From IMG/VR virus record IMGVR_UViG_3300026518_000006, positions 171,594 to 235,593 of that record: a DNA stretch of 64,000 nucleotides. One strand, given 5' to 3'. Shown here in pieces: positions 1 through 9,379 of this stretch. The DNA is from a virus. The notes beneath the pieces were generated by a model. That model was not told where the DNA came from and did not search any database. It saw only the letters and a program-made list of their open reading frames with translations. Every line of letters starts with the position of its first letter. Position 1 is the first letter of the stretch. Made by a program: the position numbers and the translations under genes.

Positions 1-327
1 ACTTATCAAAAAGTGATTCGTGATGGCGATTTTGTAGCAATAAGAGCGTCTATTATTTTATCTCACATTGAAACCTCAAGACAATTCATAATTAACCCTG
101 AATATAAAGGAAATGGAGGGTATATAATGAAACAAACCATAAAGACCATTCTTGATTCAGGAAAAACCTATCAATCTTTTTGGAATAGTAAAGTATTGAC
201 AATACTTAACGGATTTTTCAAGAATATGACAATTACTAAAATAAATAGTAAACTTAATTATATCGTTATATTTGATGGTGAATTAAACCCAAAAGAAACA
301 ATAAAGTATAATAGAAATATTGCATAG
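1..327 (+). CDS. Partial unknown protein, 3' end only
   Basis: The frame is open from the first base and closes with TAG at 325-327, so only the C-terminal 108 residues are visible. A GTG at base 13 could serve as a start, but no ribosome binding site fits and the frame continues leftwards, so I treat it as cut by the window edge. The residues (TYQKVIRDGDFVAIR..., ending KYNRNIA) show no domain I recognise. Its position just before a late promoter and two tail-fibre genes suggests a virion gene, but that is inference. Confidence 0.5.
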   Translation, partial: TYQKVIRDGDFVAIRASIILSHIETSRQFIINPEYKGNGGYIMKQTIKTILDSGKTYQSFWNSKVLTILNGFFKNMTITKINSKLNYIVIFDGELNPKETIKYNRNIA

Positions 328-357
328 CAGTTTCATTATGCCCCTTATGGTTAAATT

Positions 358-365
358 TATAAATA
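358..365 (+). promoter_or_regulatory. T4-type late promoter TATAAATA
   Basis: A perfect TATAAATA lies 25 bases before the ATG of the first tail-fibre gene, followed by AAGGAT as ribosome binding site. It matches the single-box late promoter read by gp55-loaded RNA polymerase; a gp55-like gene is at 47056. Confidence 0.75.
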
Positions 366-390
366 AGATAAATACCATAAGGATTATTGA

Positions 391-2652
391 ATGGCTAACT
401 CAAAAGATACTATACTTAATCTATTTCCTGATAACAATAATAATGAGATTACAGCTTCTAAAATAAGACAATTTGTAAGCTCAATTTTTGATGAGAAAAT
501 AGATATTAATGAAATCCAAAACCGCTTAACATCTACTGACACAGATAAACCACTATCTGCCAATATGGGTAGAGTTTTATCAGAAAGAGATGATAACCTA
601 CAACAACAAATAGACGGCAAAGAAAACTCTTTACCAAACGGAAATGCAGGGGATATTCTAGTATTAGACCCAAATGGGAATAAAGTATGGGAAGCCCCTA
701 CTGTTTATAACGAAACTATCGTATATGATGGACTTGATTCTTCATCTTCTATAGAAGCTTTGTCTGCTAATATGGGTAGAGAACTTGATAATAAAATTCA
801 AATTCAAGCTAATATAAACACAGCCCAAGACACACTCATCTCAGCCCTTGAAAATAGAGCTACTGTTAATGAAGCCGATATTCTTCAAAATAAAACCGAT
901 ATTTCACAAAATGCGTCTGATATAGCTCAGAATAGAACCGATATAAACCAAAATATTATCAGAATTAATGACAACAGAGCTGATATAGTATCAGCTAATC
1001 AACGAATTTCTCAAAACATCACGGACATCACACAAAATGCTTCTGATATTACAGCTTTGAGAAGTAGCTTAGATGCAACCAATATAAATGTTAGCACAAA
1101 TACTTCAAATATTGCTCAAAACACAGCAAATATTTCCCAAAACATAGGAGACATATCAACCCTACAAACACTTGTTGGCTGGGTAAATATTCCGAACCTT
1201 CAAGCACAAGTATCCGCAAATACAGCAGATATCAGTGGTCTACAGGGGATAGTAAGTGGTTACACAGGAATGATTAATGCGAATACATCAGCAATTCAAG
1301 CCAACACAAATGCTATTCAAGTAAATAAAGACGCAATTGTAGTGCTTGATACAAGAGTTACTTCAAATGACAGCGATATAACGAATCTACAAAATGTAGA
1401 CGCTCAACAACAAACGGAGATTGATGATTTAGAAAGTCGTGTTACACAAAATGAAAATGACATAGCCGTAAATGCGACTAATATAACAGCTAATGCAAAT
1501 GCTATATCAATCAACACTAATAATATCAATTCTAATGTCACGAATATAGCCAATAACCGCTCTGATATAGTCAATTTGAGAACAGACCTTGACACACAGG
1601 GTATTAGAATTACAACAAATGAAACGAATATTGCGGATAATGTGGCGGATATCGAAAGCAACAGACTCAATATTCTAAGACTTGGACAAGACCTTGAAAA
1701 TACTGATACTACCGTTGCTCAAATGCAGGTGCAGATTAACAGCAAAGAAGCATTTTTGGGACTCCCACCTGAAGACGGTATGGTGTTAGCTTCGATGACT
1801 AACGGCACAAGAATGTGGGTAGAAAATCAAGGCAGTGGCAGTGGTAATATCACTGTTATTGACCACTTAAATGGTGTTGGTCTTGCAGATGATGCCTTAT
1901 CAGCGAATCAGGGTTACATATTAAACCAAAAGGTAATCTCTAAAGAAGAATATTTGGGACTTCCATATATGGATAATATGGTCTTAACAAGCACATCTTC
2001 AGGGAATAGAATTTGGAAAGACCCAAGAATACTTAAAATTGATTATGGGGTATTCTATGGTGCAGGAAATAGAATTGTTAGCGCAACAATTACACCATCA
2101 GATGCTACATATTTTGAGAGTTCACAACCTGTTCAACTTATAGCGATAGCGACAAGAGCAGGAGGACAAGTTGAGGACATAACAACAAGAGCCGTTTGGA
2201 GTACAAACAACACGGCTATTCTAACGGTTAGTGATACGGGGGTTATTGTTCCTACAGGTACGGCATATGGTACAGCCATAGTCACAGCAGAAATTGATGA
2301 TGGTTCAGGAAGCAATGTTATCGTAGCTACAGCCAATATTACAATAGAACAGGTGCTTATAACTGATTTAACCCTTACCCCTGCTGATGCTGTTGTTGGA
2401 CAAAATGTGACAATCCATTATGTAGCCACCGCTACAAATAATGACGGTTCGACTGAAGATGTTACACAACTTTGTGATTGGTCGATAAATGACCCAAGTA
2501 TAGCGACTATACTAAATGCGTATCCTGATAAAGGAACGGTTATCACTAATAATAGTTTTGTTACAGGCACAGCCCATATTTCAGCGACAATTGATAATGG
2601 GGCAGGCACAGATATTTTAGGCACTACGAGTTTAAGTGTAACAACTTCTTAA
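391..2652 (+). CDS. Long tail-fibre protein with coiled-coil repeats and C-terminal Ig-like domains
   Basis: The protein has 753 residues. Its centre (about 120-420) is a run of short repeats of the type N-x-x-N-I-x-x-N-x-x-D-I, the pattern of trimeric coiled-coil fibre shafts. Two 'LSANMGR'-type segments (about 55 and 125) and two 'EEYLGLP/EAFLGLP' segments (about 455 and 525) look like repeated globular insertions. The last 200 residues contain two bacterial Ig-like (BIG2-like) domains with 'VWSTNNTAILTVSDTG' and 'CDWSINDPSIATI'. It starts at an ATG behind AAGGAT and is transcribed from the late promoter at 358. The likely role is an adhesin or fibre on the virion surface; the exact receptor-binding part is not identifiable. 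Confidence 0.75.
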   Translation: MANSKDTILNLFPDNNNNEITASKIRQFVSSIFDEKIDINEIQNRLTSTDTDKPLSANMGRVLSERDDNLQQQIDGKENSLPNGNAGDILVLDPNGNKVWEAPTVYNETIVYDGLDSSSSIEALSANMGRELDNKIQIQANINTAQDTLISALENRATVNEADILQNKTDISQNASDIAQNRTDINQNIIRINDNRADIVSANQRISQNITDITQNASDITALRSSLDATNINVSTNTSNIAQNTANISQNIGDISTLQTLVGWVNIPNLQAQVSANTADISGLQGIVSGYTGMINANTSAIQANTNAIQVNKDAIVVLDTRVTSNDSDITNLQNVDAQQQTEIDDLESRVTQNENDIAVNATNITANANAISINTNNINSNVTNIANNRSDIVNLRTDLDTQGIRITTNETNIADNVADIESNRLNILRLGQDLENTDTTVAQMQVQINSKEAFLGLPPEDGMVLASMTNGTRMWVENQGSGSGNITVIDHLNGVGLADDALSANQGYILNQKVISKEEYLGLPYMDNMVLTSTSSGNRIWKDPRILKIDYGVFYGAGNRIVSATITPSDATYFESSQPVQLIAIATRAGGQVEDITTRAVWSTNNTAILTVSDTGVIVPTGTAYGTAIVTAEIDDGSGSNVIVATANITIEQVLITDLTLTPADAVVGQNVTIHYVATATNNDGSTEDVTQLCDWSINDPSIATILNAYPDKGTVITNNSFVTGTAHISATIDNGAGTDILGTTSLSVTTS

Positions 2653-2675
2653 TAAATAAATTAAAAGGAAAATAA

Positions 2676-4961
2676 ATGGCTATTCAATTTAAAGGTTCAA
2701 ATATATCAGGTGTAGTTCCTGATATGTCTGAATTAGCAGAAAGAGAAATCGGGATAAACACTGCTGATGGTAAACTCTTCACCAATGACGGCTCAGGCAT
2801 AATTGAAATTGATGCTTCAAAAACAAACACAGGTTTAGAATTAATCAATGGTGTTGTTAGTTGGAGATTAGTTGGTCAAAATGTTGGTCAAAGTATTGGG
2901 GTTAGTGCTATTGAATTATGTACAGATAATCCAAGTACAGGAGCGATTGGAAATTTTTCTATCGCAATAGGAGATAAAGCGACAGCATTAAATACAAGAG
3001 ATATCGCTATTGGTAATGATGTTGCCGTTGGAAGTCCCGATAGTCTTAGTATTGGTTATGATAATGTTGTTGGCTCAACAAATTCATCAGGCAATATAGT
3101 TATTGGTATTCATAACACCGCAACAAATTCGAATCCATCAAACAACAACACTATAATTTATGGCAATAATAATGATATTAGTGGATTTAACTCTATTGCG
3201 GTGGGATATAACAATACAAATGGAAGCTCAACAAATGAAAATAGTGTACTGTTTGGTGTAGGTTTGTCGGGGGGGGATAAGAAAACTGTAATTGGTATGT
3301 ATAATGACACAACAGCTATTCCAAATAGTGTATTTGAAGTTGGTGCGGGAAATCTTGCAGGAACAAAAACAGTATTCGGTATCAATAATGATGGGGTTGC
3401 TATAGTACCTACCGCTACACCTGCAAACATCACTAATGCAGGCGCATATGCAATAGTAACATCAGGATATCTTGCAGACCCCGCTACACTTGGTGTTTCT
3501 AAGGTAAATAATCAAACAGGTGAAGTATTCCTATACACTAATGATGTACCTACTTCGAATGATAAACTTTATATTAGTCAATCGAAACTTGATTTGATAG
3601 ATACAAATGCCTCAAATATCTCAACACTTGATTCAACAAAACAGGATAATATTATATACGGCAACGCAGGTCAAATTATGACCACAAACGGTGCTTCTGA
3701 TGGATATAATTGGATTGATTTCTCTATTCTAAATAATATCGATGTTGTTGACACAATGGGTTCAGCGGGTCAATATATGAGAGTCAACACAGCAGGCACT
3801 CAAATTATATTTGAAGATATGACTGCTACTGTTATCGGACTTGATAAAGTTGAAAATATGTCGCCATTAGAATTGGCTACTTCTGAGTTTCTACCTGATG
3901 GAACCACAAGAAACCCTATAGACCAACGATTTGATGGATTGGATGAAAACAAAATAAATGCTCCGGGAGTTCCTGACACAGACCAAGTTGGGGCGGTTTT
4001 ACAGGTAGAGTCTACAAATGGCGTGGACGCCTATACTACAAGATGGACGGATTTCACATTTTATGAGCTTGGTGATGTTACTCAATATGTCCCGACAACA
4101 GATGACGGCAAATTTTTGAGATTAGCAACTCCTTTGGTAAATGGTAGCCCTGCTGTTGTTTACGATAACATAGACCTCTCATATACAGCTTCTCCTACTG
4201 ATGGTAGTGTAGATATCAATAGCGGTACAAGTGCTGTTATCCCATTAGCTGATGGTACTAATGCGGGGCTTTTGGCACCTGCGGACTTTAATAAACTTAG
4301 CTACATCACTGTGACTGGAAATGTTGATTTAGATAATGTTGTAAGTGATACTTTAAGTTATGGTACAGCGGGGCAGGTATTAGCCACTAATGCTTCGGGT
4401 GATGGGTATGCTTGGGGCACAATTCCGAACACAGATTTATCTTACACTGCTTCGCCTACAGATGGTAAAGTAACAAGTTCAACAGGTACAGATGCTACAT
4501 TGCCTTTAGCTGATAGTACTAATGCAGGACTTTTATCGCCTGTTGGTTTTGATAAGCTTGGGTATATTAGTGTAACACAGGCTGTTGATTTAGATACAAT
4601 GGAAACGGATATAGCCACTAATGCAACCAACATAGCAAACAATACGACAGCAATCAACACAAAAGCGGAAAAGATTACCTACACAAGCCTTACCTCTAAT
4701 GGGATGGCTTCCGCTAATAATTACTATTTTGCTGATACTTCAGGGGGAGCAATTACATTAACCCTACCAAACGGTAATGCAGGTGATGTGGTTTATGTGC
4801 TTGATGTTGCAAACAGTTTTGCTACAAATAACTTAACTGTTGCGGTTCAAACTGGCGACTCAATAATGGGTGTTACAGATGGAACTGTTACACTATCTAC
4901 AGGAAATGAAGAAGCGAAAATGATTTACGCAGGTTCTGATTGGAGAGTAATAGAGTACTAA
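2676..4961 (+). CDS. Tail-fibre protein with YadA-like head repeats
   Basis: The protein has 761 residues and starts MAIQFKGSNISG, a common opening for myovirus fibre proteins ('...ELAEREIGINTADGKLF'). Residues about 90-200 hold repeats of the type S-x-AIG-x (SIAIGDKAT, DIAIGNDVA, SLSIGYDN, SIAVGYNN), the left-handed parallel beta-roll of trimeric autotransporter heads. Two near-identical segments around 495 and 585 ('DLSYTASPTDG...') are an internal duplication. The C-terminus is a beta-rich cap. It follows the first fibre gene by 23 bases with an AAAGGA ribosome binding site, so both are probably one late operon ending at the terminator at 4989. Confidence 0.7.
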   Translation: MAIQFKGSNISGVVPDMSELAEREIGINTADGKLFTNDGSGIIEIDASKTNTGLELINGVVSWRLVGQNVGQSIGVSAIELCTDNPSTGAIGNFSIAIGDKATALNTRDIAIGNDVAVGSPDSLSIGYDNVVGSTNSSGNIVIGIHNTATNSNPSNNNTIIYGNNNDISGFNSIAVGYNNTNGSSTNENSVLFGVGLSGGDKKTVIGMYNDTTAIPNSVFEVGAGNLAGTKTVFGINNDGVAIVPTATPANITNAGAYAIVTSGYLADPATLGVSKVNNQTGEVFLYTNDVPTSNDKLYISQSKLDLIDTNASNISTLDSTKQDNIIYGNAGQIMTTNGASDGYNWIDFSILNNIDVVDTMGSAGQYMRVNTAGTQIIFEDMTATVIGLDKVENMSPLELATSEFLPDGTTRNPIDQRFDGLDENKINAPGVPDTDQVGAVLQVESTNGVDAYTTRWTDFTFYELGDVTQYVPTTDDGKFLRLATPLVNGSPAVVYDNIDLSYTASPTDGSVDINSGTSAVIPLADGTNAGLLAPADFNKLSYITVTGNVDLDNVVSDTLSYGTAGQVLATNASGDGYAWGTIPNTDLSYTASPTDGKVTSSTGTDATLPLADSTNAGLLSPVGFDKLGYISVTQAVDLDTMETDIATNATNIANNTTAINTKAEKITYTSLTSNGMASANNYYFADTSGGAITLTLPNGNAGDVVYVLDVANSFATNNLTVAVQTGDSIMGVTDGTVTLSTGNEEAKMIYAGSDWRVIEY

Positions 4962-4988
4962 CCTCTATTACTTGATAGTAGTTTTGAA

Positions 4989-5015
4989 GATTTTACTTTT
5001 CAAAAAAGTAAAATC
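4989..5015. terminator. Palindromic bidirectional terminator, family copy 1
   Basis: Perfect 12-bp inverted repeat GATTTTACTTTT / AAAAGTAAAATC with a 3-base loop. T-rich on either strand, it sits between convergent genes (ends at 4961 and 5027), so it can stop transcription from both sides. At least eight more copies occur in the window. Confidence 0.7.
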
Positions 5016-5026
5016 TCTCAAAGAGC

Positions 5027-6586
5027 CTACATATCCTCAAAGTTAATTTTTTTGTGATTCTTGAGAGTAGGTGTTACACCATCACCATTTTCTGTAGTAT
5101 TGAGCCACAGAACTTTAGGTTTAAATTTCAACCAATTTTCATCAGTATCCACATCTTCAATATACATATCAGAAATCATAATCAGCACATCGGGCTTCGC
5201 ATTTTTGCTTTCAAGGAACGGCACAATAGCACCCATATATGTACCTCCATACCCTCTTCGTTTAAAGTGCTTATTTTTTTCTCCAAATTCTTCAATGCTT
5301 TTAATTTCTGTATCAATTTGAATAACCTTCAAATCGGTACCGTTAAGTTTAGCTACTTCCAAAATCTCAACAAGACCGTCCAAAATTTGTTCATCACTCA
5401 TAGACCCTGAAGTATCAACTCCAACATAAATTTCGTGTTTATCTTTTGTGACCTTTTTACCTCTTAGGTCAGTTCTTCTTGGAAATCTTCTATCTCTTCG
5501 TTTGATAGTAGGCTCTCTCTTTCCTGTTTTTGAGCTGAGTATTCTTCTCAGTTCTTTTTTCCAAGAAACTTTTGGTTTTCGTCTAAGGATATCCAAAATC
5601 TGCTCAATATCTCCCGGAAGATGACCTCTTTGGGTAGAACTCATAGAATCTTTAACCATTTTTTCTGCAACAGAGCGAGCGAGTTCTTCTGAGTCTTCAT
5701 CACTTTCACACCAAGTAGAATGATTGTCGATTGTATAACTTTTGTCGAGATTTGTTAAGTTAGGGTGTCCGTTAGAAGGCTCCCATTTACCACCATCTTG
5801 TTTTCCTGAGCCACCACAGGATTCACAAGGCTCTTTACCTCCATCTTCATTAGCTTGACTTTGACCATTTTCGTCTTTATTTCCATCTTCTTGACTTTGA
5901 CCATTTTCGTCTTTATTTCCATCTTCTTGACTTTGACCATTTTCGTCTTTATTTCCATCTTCCTTATTTTGACCATTTTCGTCTTTATTTCCATCTTCCT
6001 GATTTTGACCTTGGTTATTCTTGTCTTGTTCTCCTGAGCCACCACAACTTGAACAAGAGCTCTGATTTTTCATAAACTCACTTTTCTCTTTTTCTTGTTG
6101 TTTTTTTTCTTCTAAAAGGAGTTCATAGTATTGTTCAGCGGTAAGGTTTTGGGGGAAATCAAAATCTTCAGGATAAAGGGCTCCACCAACTTTTTTGCCT
6201 GTCACAGGGTCTTTTGTTCCTTGGGGAAGGTTTTTGATAAGTTGATTCATAGCGATATCAGAAGCGTAATTGAACAACTGATGGTCACGCTCACCCTGTC
6301 TGAAAATGTGTCCTGAAATAATATGGCGACTTTCGTGGACAAGAACTGCAATTCTTTCGAGCAAAGACCATTTTTTAAACTCATCCCCAATTGCAAGATT
6401 GTATGAGTTTCCTGAAAATGATACGCCTGCTGTTTTGATTTCGGGAATGAATTTAATGCGACATTTTGCAATAATAAAAGAGTAGAAAGACACATCAAGC
6501 ATCTCAGGGTTAGTCATCATATTCGCCAATGCTTCTTCGAAAGCGTCTCTGTCGGGCTGAATGTTATATTTCTTGTTTTCGGTCAT
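5027..6586 (-). CDS. Metallopeptidase-like plus VWA domain protein
   Basis: The protein has 519 residues. The N-terminal part carries HESRH at about 84-88 in a helix followed by 'NYASDIAMNQLI', the pattern of the putative metallopeptidase domain DUF2201. The C-terminal 130 residues form a von Willebrand A-like domain with DTSGS (MIDAS) near 390, 'YGGTYMG', and 'ISDMYIED'. In bacteria this pair accompanies MoxR-type AAA ATPases; a phage copy might act in virion or protein-complex remodelling, which is inference. Between the domains lie two CxxCGGSG zinc-finger-like motifs flanking 12-residue acidic tandem repeats (NKDENGQSQEDG). The ribosome binding site is inside a long hairpin (6589-6654). 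Confidence 0.7.
   Translation of the reverse strand: MTENKKYNIQPDRDAFEEALANMMTNPEMLDVSFYSFIIAKCRIKFIPEIKTAGVSFSGNSYNLAIGDEFKKWSLLERIAVLVHESRHIISGHIFRQGERDHQLFNYASDIAMNQLIKNLPQGTKDPVTGKKVGGALYPEDFDFPQNLTAEQYYELLLEEKKQQEKEKSEFMKNQSSCSSCGGSGEQDKNNQGQNQEDGNKDENGQNKEDGNKDENGQSQEDGNKDENGQSQEDGNKDENGQSQANEDGGKEPCESCGGSGKQDGGKWEPSNGHPNLTNLDKSYTIDNHSTWCESDEDSEELARSVAEKMVKDSMSSTQRGHLPGDIEQILDILRRKPKVSWKKELRRILSSKTGKREPTIKRRDRRFPRRTDLRGKKVTKDKHEIYVGVDTSGSMSDEQILDGLVEILEVAKLNGTDLKVIQIDTEIKSIEEFGEKNKHFKRRGYGGTYMGAIVPFLESKNAKPDVLIMISDMYIEDVDTDENWLKFKPKVLWLNTTENGDGVTPTLKNHKKINFEDM
5855..6013 (-). repeat. 36-bp tandem repeat inside the VWA gene
   Basis: About four copies of a 36-bp unit encode a 12-residue Asn/Asp/Glu/Gln/Gly-rich repeat. 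Copies are nearly identical at DNA level, so the number probably varies between relatives. It is framed by the two CxxCGGSG motifs. Confidence 0.8.
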
Positions 6587-6588
6587 TT

Positions 6589-6654
6589 TTTTACCTCTCT
6601 TTGGTTTTTATATAAGTAATTATAGTGTATAAAACCTTAAAGAGAGGTAAAAAC
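6589..6654 (-). promoter_or_regulatory. Long hairpin covering the ribosome binding site of the VWA gene
   Basis: Arms of 15 bp (TTTTTACCTCTCTTT and AAAGAGAGGTAAAAA) pair perfectly, and the stem extends inward through GGTTTTTATA against TATAAAACC. On the minus strand the 3' arm contains the AGAGAGG ribosome binding site just before the ATG at 6586, so the folded mRNA would hide it. No U-run follows on that strand, which argues against a terminator. Confidence 0.5.
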
Positions 6655-6679
6655 TCATTTAAATATTATTTAAATGAAG

Positions 6680-7030
6680 TTATGCGAGTGGAATTTCTTC
6701 TTCATTAATATCATCTGTATCGTCAGATTTACACTCTTCATTTTCTTGGATAAAGTCATCAACCACAGTTTCAATAAGACGCTCTATTGTTTGGGTGAGG
6801 TCTGCATTAGGAAACAGCTTTGAAAATAATTCATTAAAATCATCTGCAATTTCAATTGTAATGCCACCTTCTTGTGTAAGTTCTGTATCTTCAGGAATTT
6901 TGATAGGTTCTTCACCATTCATAGCATACTCAGCCATTACCTGTACAAATAAACCCATATCAATGACCTGATTTGTGTCGAGTGGTTTTACTTCTGTTTC
7001 GGGTTGTTTGGTGTTTTTGTCTTTACTCAT
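6680..7030 (-). CDS. Acidic phage protein of unknown function
   Basis: The start is placed at the ATG at 7030 (MSKDKNTKQPETE), preceded by AAAGGACTC; a longer upstream reading lacks a ribosome binding site and would overlap the divergent gene. The product has 116 residues, strongly acidic, with a helical middle ('LPNADLTQTIERLIETVVDDF') and tail DDTDDINEEEIPLA. It precedes the VWA/metallopeptidase gene in the same orientation, so the two may be co-transcribed. I do not recognise a family. Confidence 0.6.
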   Translation of the reverse strand: MSKDKNTKQPETEVKPLDTNQVIDMGLFVQVMAEYAMNGEEPIKIPEDTELTQEGGITIEIADDFNELFSKLFPNADLTQTIERLIETVVDDFIQENEECKSDDTDDINEEEIPLA

Positions 7031-7050
7031 AAGAGTCCTTTTTTTGTTTT

Positions 7051-7058
7051 TATAAATA
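7051..7058 (+). promoter_or_regulatory. T4-type late promoter TATAAATA
   Basis: A perfect late box stands 36 bases before the ATG at 7094, with an AAAGGAAGC ribosome binding site between them. Confidence 0.65.
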
Positions 7059-7093
7059 TAGTAATAATACAATACCAAAATTAAAGGAAGCTT

Positions 7094-7738
7094 ATGGCAA
7101 CTTATAAAACACCCGATTTCGGAAAATATTTTATGGAAAAAATCAACGAAAAACTCAGAGAGGAAAAATCTGATACCATTGATAAAGTTGATGAGGTTGG
7201 TACGAACCAAACAGAGGACATTATAGAGAGTTCTGTTACAGATGATGTTGCTTCAACTTATCAAGAAGGTGATGGTGATGCTACATATGGTGATTTAGTA
7301 GAACTAATCGGAGTCCTTGATGAAGAAGACTACAATGAAATTGCCGATTGTCTACTTGATTTTATGGACGAAAAATACGGTGATTTAGACGATGAAGATA
7401 TGGAATTTGACGATGAAGATATGGAAGAAGCCGTAGACGCTTTTGTTGAAACATTGATTATATCTGAGGAAAACCTTGATAATCTTACTGAAGATGAGCT
7501 TATTGAAATTGCCAAAAGATTTAAAAACTTCAACAAATCCCGTACATTTTTCACAAAAACTGCTTCTAAAATGAAAGTCGATAGACTTAAAAACAGAACA
7601 GTAAATCGTATCAAGAGAATTAAAGGCAGAGTTCAAAGAAAAAGAACTAGATTTGCCCGTAAAAAATACCAAAAATCAAGAAATCAAGCTATAAAGATAG
7701 GTAAGCATATCGTTAAAAAACACAGAGGTTTAAAATAA
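7094..7738 (+). CDS. Late protein with acidic N-terminal and very basic C-terminal half
   Basis: The protein has 214 residues. The first 135 are acidic (for example 'DEKYGDLDDEDMEFDDEDMEE'). The last 60 are Lys/Arg-rich ('RIKRIKGRVQRKRTRFARKKYQ', written here only in part), as in DNA-binding or prohead-core proteins. The late promoter at 7051 supports a virion or capsid-assembly role. Homology to T4 prohead core proteins such as gp67/gp68 cannot be shown by eye. Confidence 0.55.
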   Translation: MATYKTPDFGKYFMEKINEKLREEKSDTIDKVDEVGTNQTEDIIESSVTDDVASTYQEGDGDATYGDLVELIGVLDEEDYNEIADCLLDFMDEKYGDLDDEDMEFDDEDMEEAVDAFVETLIISEENLDNLTEDELIEIAKRFKNFNKSRTFFTKTASKMKVDRLKNRTVNRIKRIKGRVQRKRTRFARKKYQKSRNQAIKIGKHIVKKHRGLK

Positions 7739-7744
7739 CCTCTG

Positions 7745-9364
7745 TTAAGCGATTTCTATGTCATCGAATAAGCCCTCTAGTTCTTTATCGAGGGCTTCAT
7801 CAAGACTTGATTTAGCTTCTTTTTTTGTGGGGTTTGATGGGTTATTTGTCTCAATTGATGTATCATCTCCTACAGTTACATTTGCATTTTGAGATTTACC
7901 ACCAAACACACCTATATCCATATTTGGTATAGGCTGTGTTATATTCTCACCTTTTAAGTCTTCTGCTGTTTTAGGTGTTGTTTTAGGCGTTGTTTTTTGG
8001 TTGCTGTATATAACATTACCTCCATATTTAGACATATTTTCTTCATAATATCTATCTACAAATCTCATTTTGTTATAATCAAAACCCATTTCAACAGGAA
8101 ATGTTTTACCAGTCATACGGTTTTTTTCAAAGTTTACCTTTAATGTGCCTGTTTCTTTCATCTCTTTGGTTTGGAGTAACATAATCATACTATCACTAAA
8201 CATAGAGATACCCGCTGAATCTGATACTGTTTCTTGTCCTGCTTCAACATTCCCGATAGCCTGTCTGTTAAGTTGATGTGCTGTTAAAATAGGAATATAT
8301 AATTTTTGGGCAACTCCTCTTAATTCTGCCGTGACCGACTTCATATACTCATATGATGATGTTCCTGTAGCCATTCTTGATGAACTCAATAACCCCAAAT
8401 AATCAACGAATACAACCATATTTGAAAAGATGTCTTCAGGCGTTACTTCTTTTTCAGGGGTGCTTCTATCTTTTGCCAACTTAACAGCATATTTCTCCAA
8501 GTAGTTTTGAATCTGAATAGGAGACACACTGTATGATGGGTATTCTTTTACCACAAGAGTTCCAAGGTCGTGTTTAATATTGTCGAATATATTTTTTGTA
8601 TTGGTTTTATTCTCGGTATCAAGAGTTGTTATATCCATATTTAAAATATTAGCATATATACGCTTCATCCACTCAGCTTCATCCATCTCAAGAGTAAACA
8701 CAACAACATCTAATTGTTGTGTTAGAAATTGACAAGCAAAAGCACTCAACGAAGCCGATTTTCCAACCCCAGGAGGTGCAAGAAATGTGTGTAAAGTTTT
8801 CGGCAAAAACCCTCTTCCAAGCATAAAATCAAAAGTTCCTATGTTTGGCAAAAATCCTTGTGTATCGTCTTGATAATAGTCCAAGCAATAATCTAAATCT
8901 TCAACTGATGTTCCAAAATCATTATCAAGAGTTACTTTTTGAGCAATTTCAGCTATTGCAAAACTTTCAGCCAATTTCTCATTGTTATTTTCACTCATTG
9001 CTTCCGCACCCAATATGAGTGATTCTGTATGTATTGCTTTACGAATAAAATCCTCAGTCTTTTCCAAAAGTAGCTTTTCGTTTATGTGGGTGTCGGAATT
9101 TTTTATTTTTTTGAGGGCTTCTACTTCTACTGCTTGAGTTGATTTAGGGTCATCTTTAATCATAACCACCAAATCTTTAAATGTTGGCTTATCTCCTGTT
9201 TGAGTGTAAAAGTTCTTCATCTTTTCAAAGAGAGCACTATTTCCCACATCACTAAAAAATCGTGGCTTCATTAAAGGGACTACACTACCAAAATAAGACC
9301 CATCATTTAATAATTTGTGTAAAATCTCTTCTTCAAACAATCCCCGTGCGTTTATATCTTCCAT
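7745..9364 (-). CDS. DnaB-family replicative helicase (T4 gp41-like)
   Basis: The protein has 539 residues, a normal length for phage DnaB-type helicases. Residues 1-140 resemble the DnaB N-terminal domain. The RecA-like core has Walker A 'APPGVGKS' near 196-203, 'FTLEMDEAEWMKR' (motif H1a), Walker B 'VVFVDYLGLL' near 315, and 'ILTAHQLNRQA' (motif H3). It would unwind DNA 5' to 3' ahead of the replisome and bind primase. The C-terminal 80 residues are low-complexity and acidic. The probable clamp-loader A subunit starts just upstream in the same operon. Confidence 0.9.
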   Translation of the reverse strand: MEDINARGLFEEEILHKLLNDGSYFGSVVPLMKPRFFSDVGNSALFEKMKNFYTQTGDKPTFKDLVVMIKDDPKSTQAVEVEALKKIKNSDTHINEKLLLEKTEDFIRKAIHTESLILGAEAMSENNNEKLAESFAIAEIAQKVTLDNDFGTSVEDLDYCLDYYQDDTQGFLPNIGTFDFMLGRGFLPKTLHTFLAPPGVGKSASLSAFACQFLTQQLDVVVFTLEMDEAEWMKRIYANILNMDITTLDTENKTNTKNIFDNIKHDLGTLVVKEYPSYSVSPIQIQNYLEKYAVKLAKDRSTPEKEVTPEDIFSNMVVFVDYLGLLSSSRMATGTSSYEYMKSVTAELRGVAQKLYIPILTAHQLNRQAIGNVEAGQETVSDSAGISMFSDSMIMLLQTKEMKETGTLKVNFEKNRMTGKTFPVEMGFDYNKMRFVDRYYEENMSKYGGNVIYSNQKTTPKTTPKTAEDLKGENITQPIPNMDIGVFGGKSQNANVTVGDDTSIETNNPSNPTKKEAKSSLDEALDKELEGLFDDIEIA

Positions 9365-9379
9365 AATATTCCTTTTATT

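Noticed and set aside
5755-6045. Long overlapping reading frames opposite and within the VWA gene repeats
   Set aside because: They are low-complexity shadows of the 36-bp repeat with no ribosome binding site or sensible protein features.
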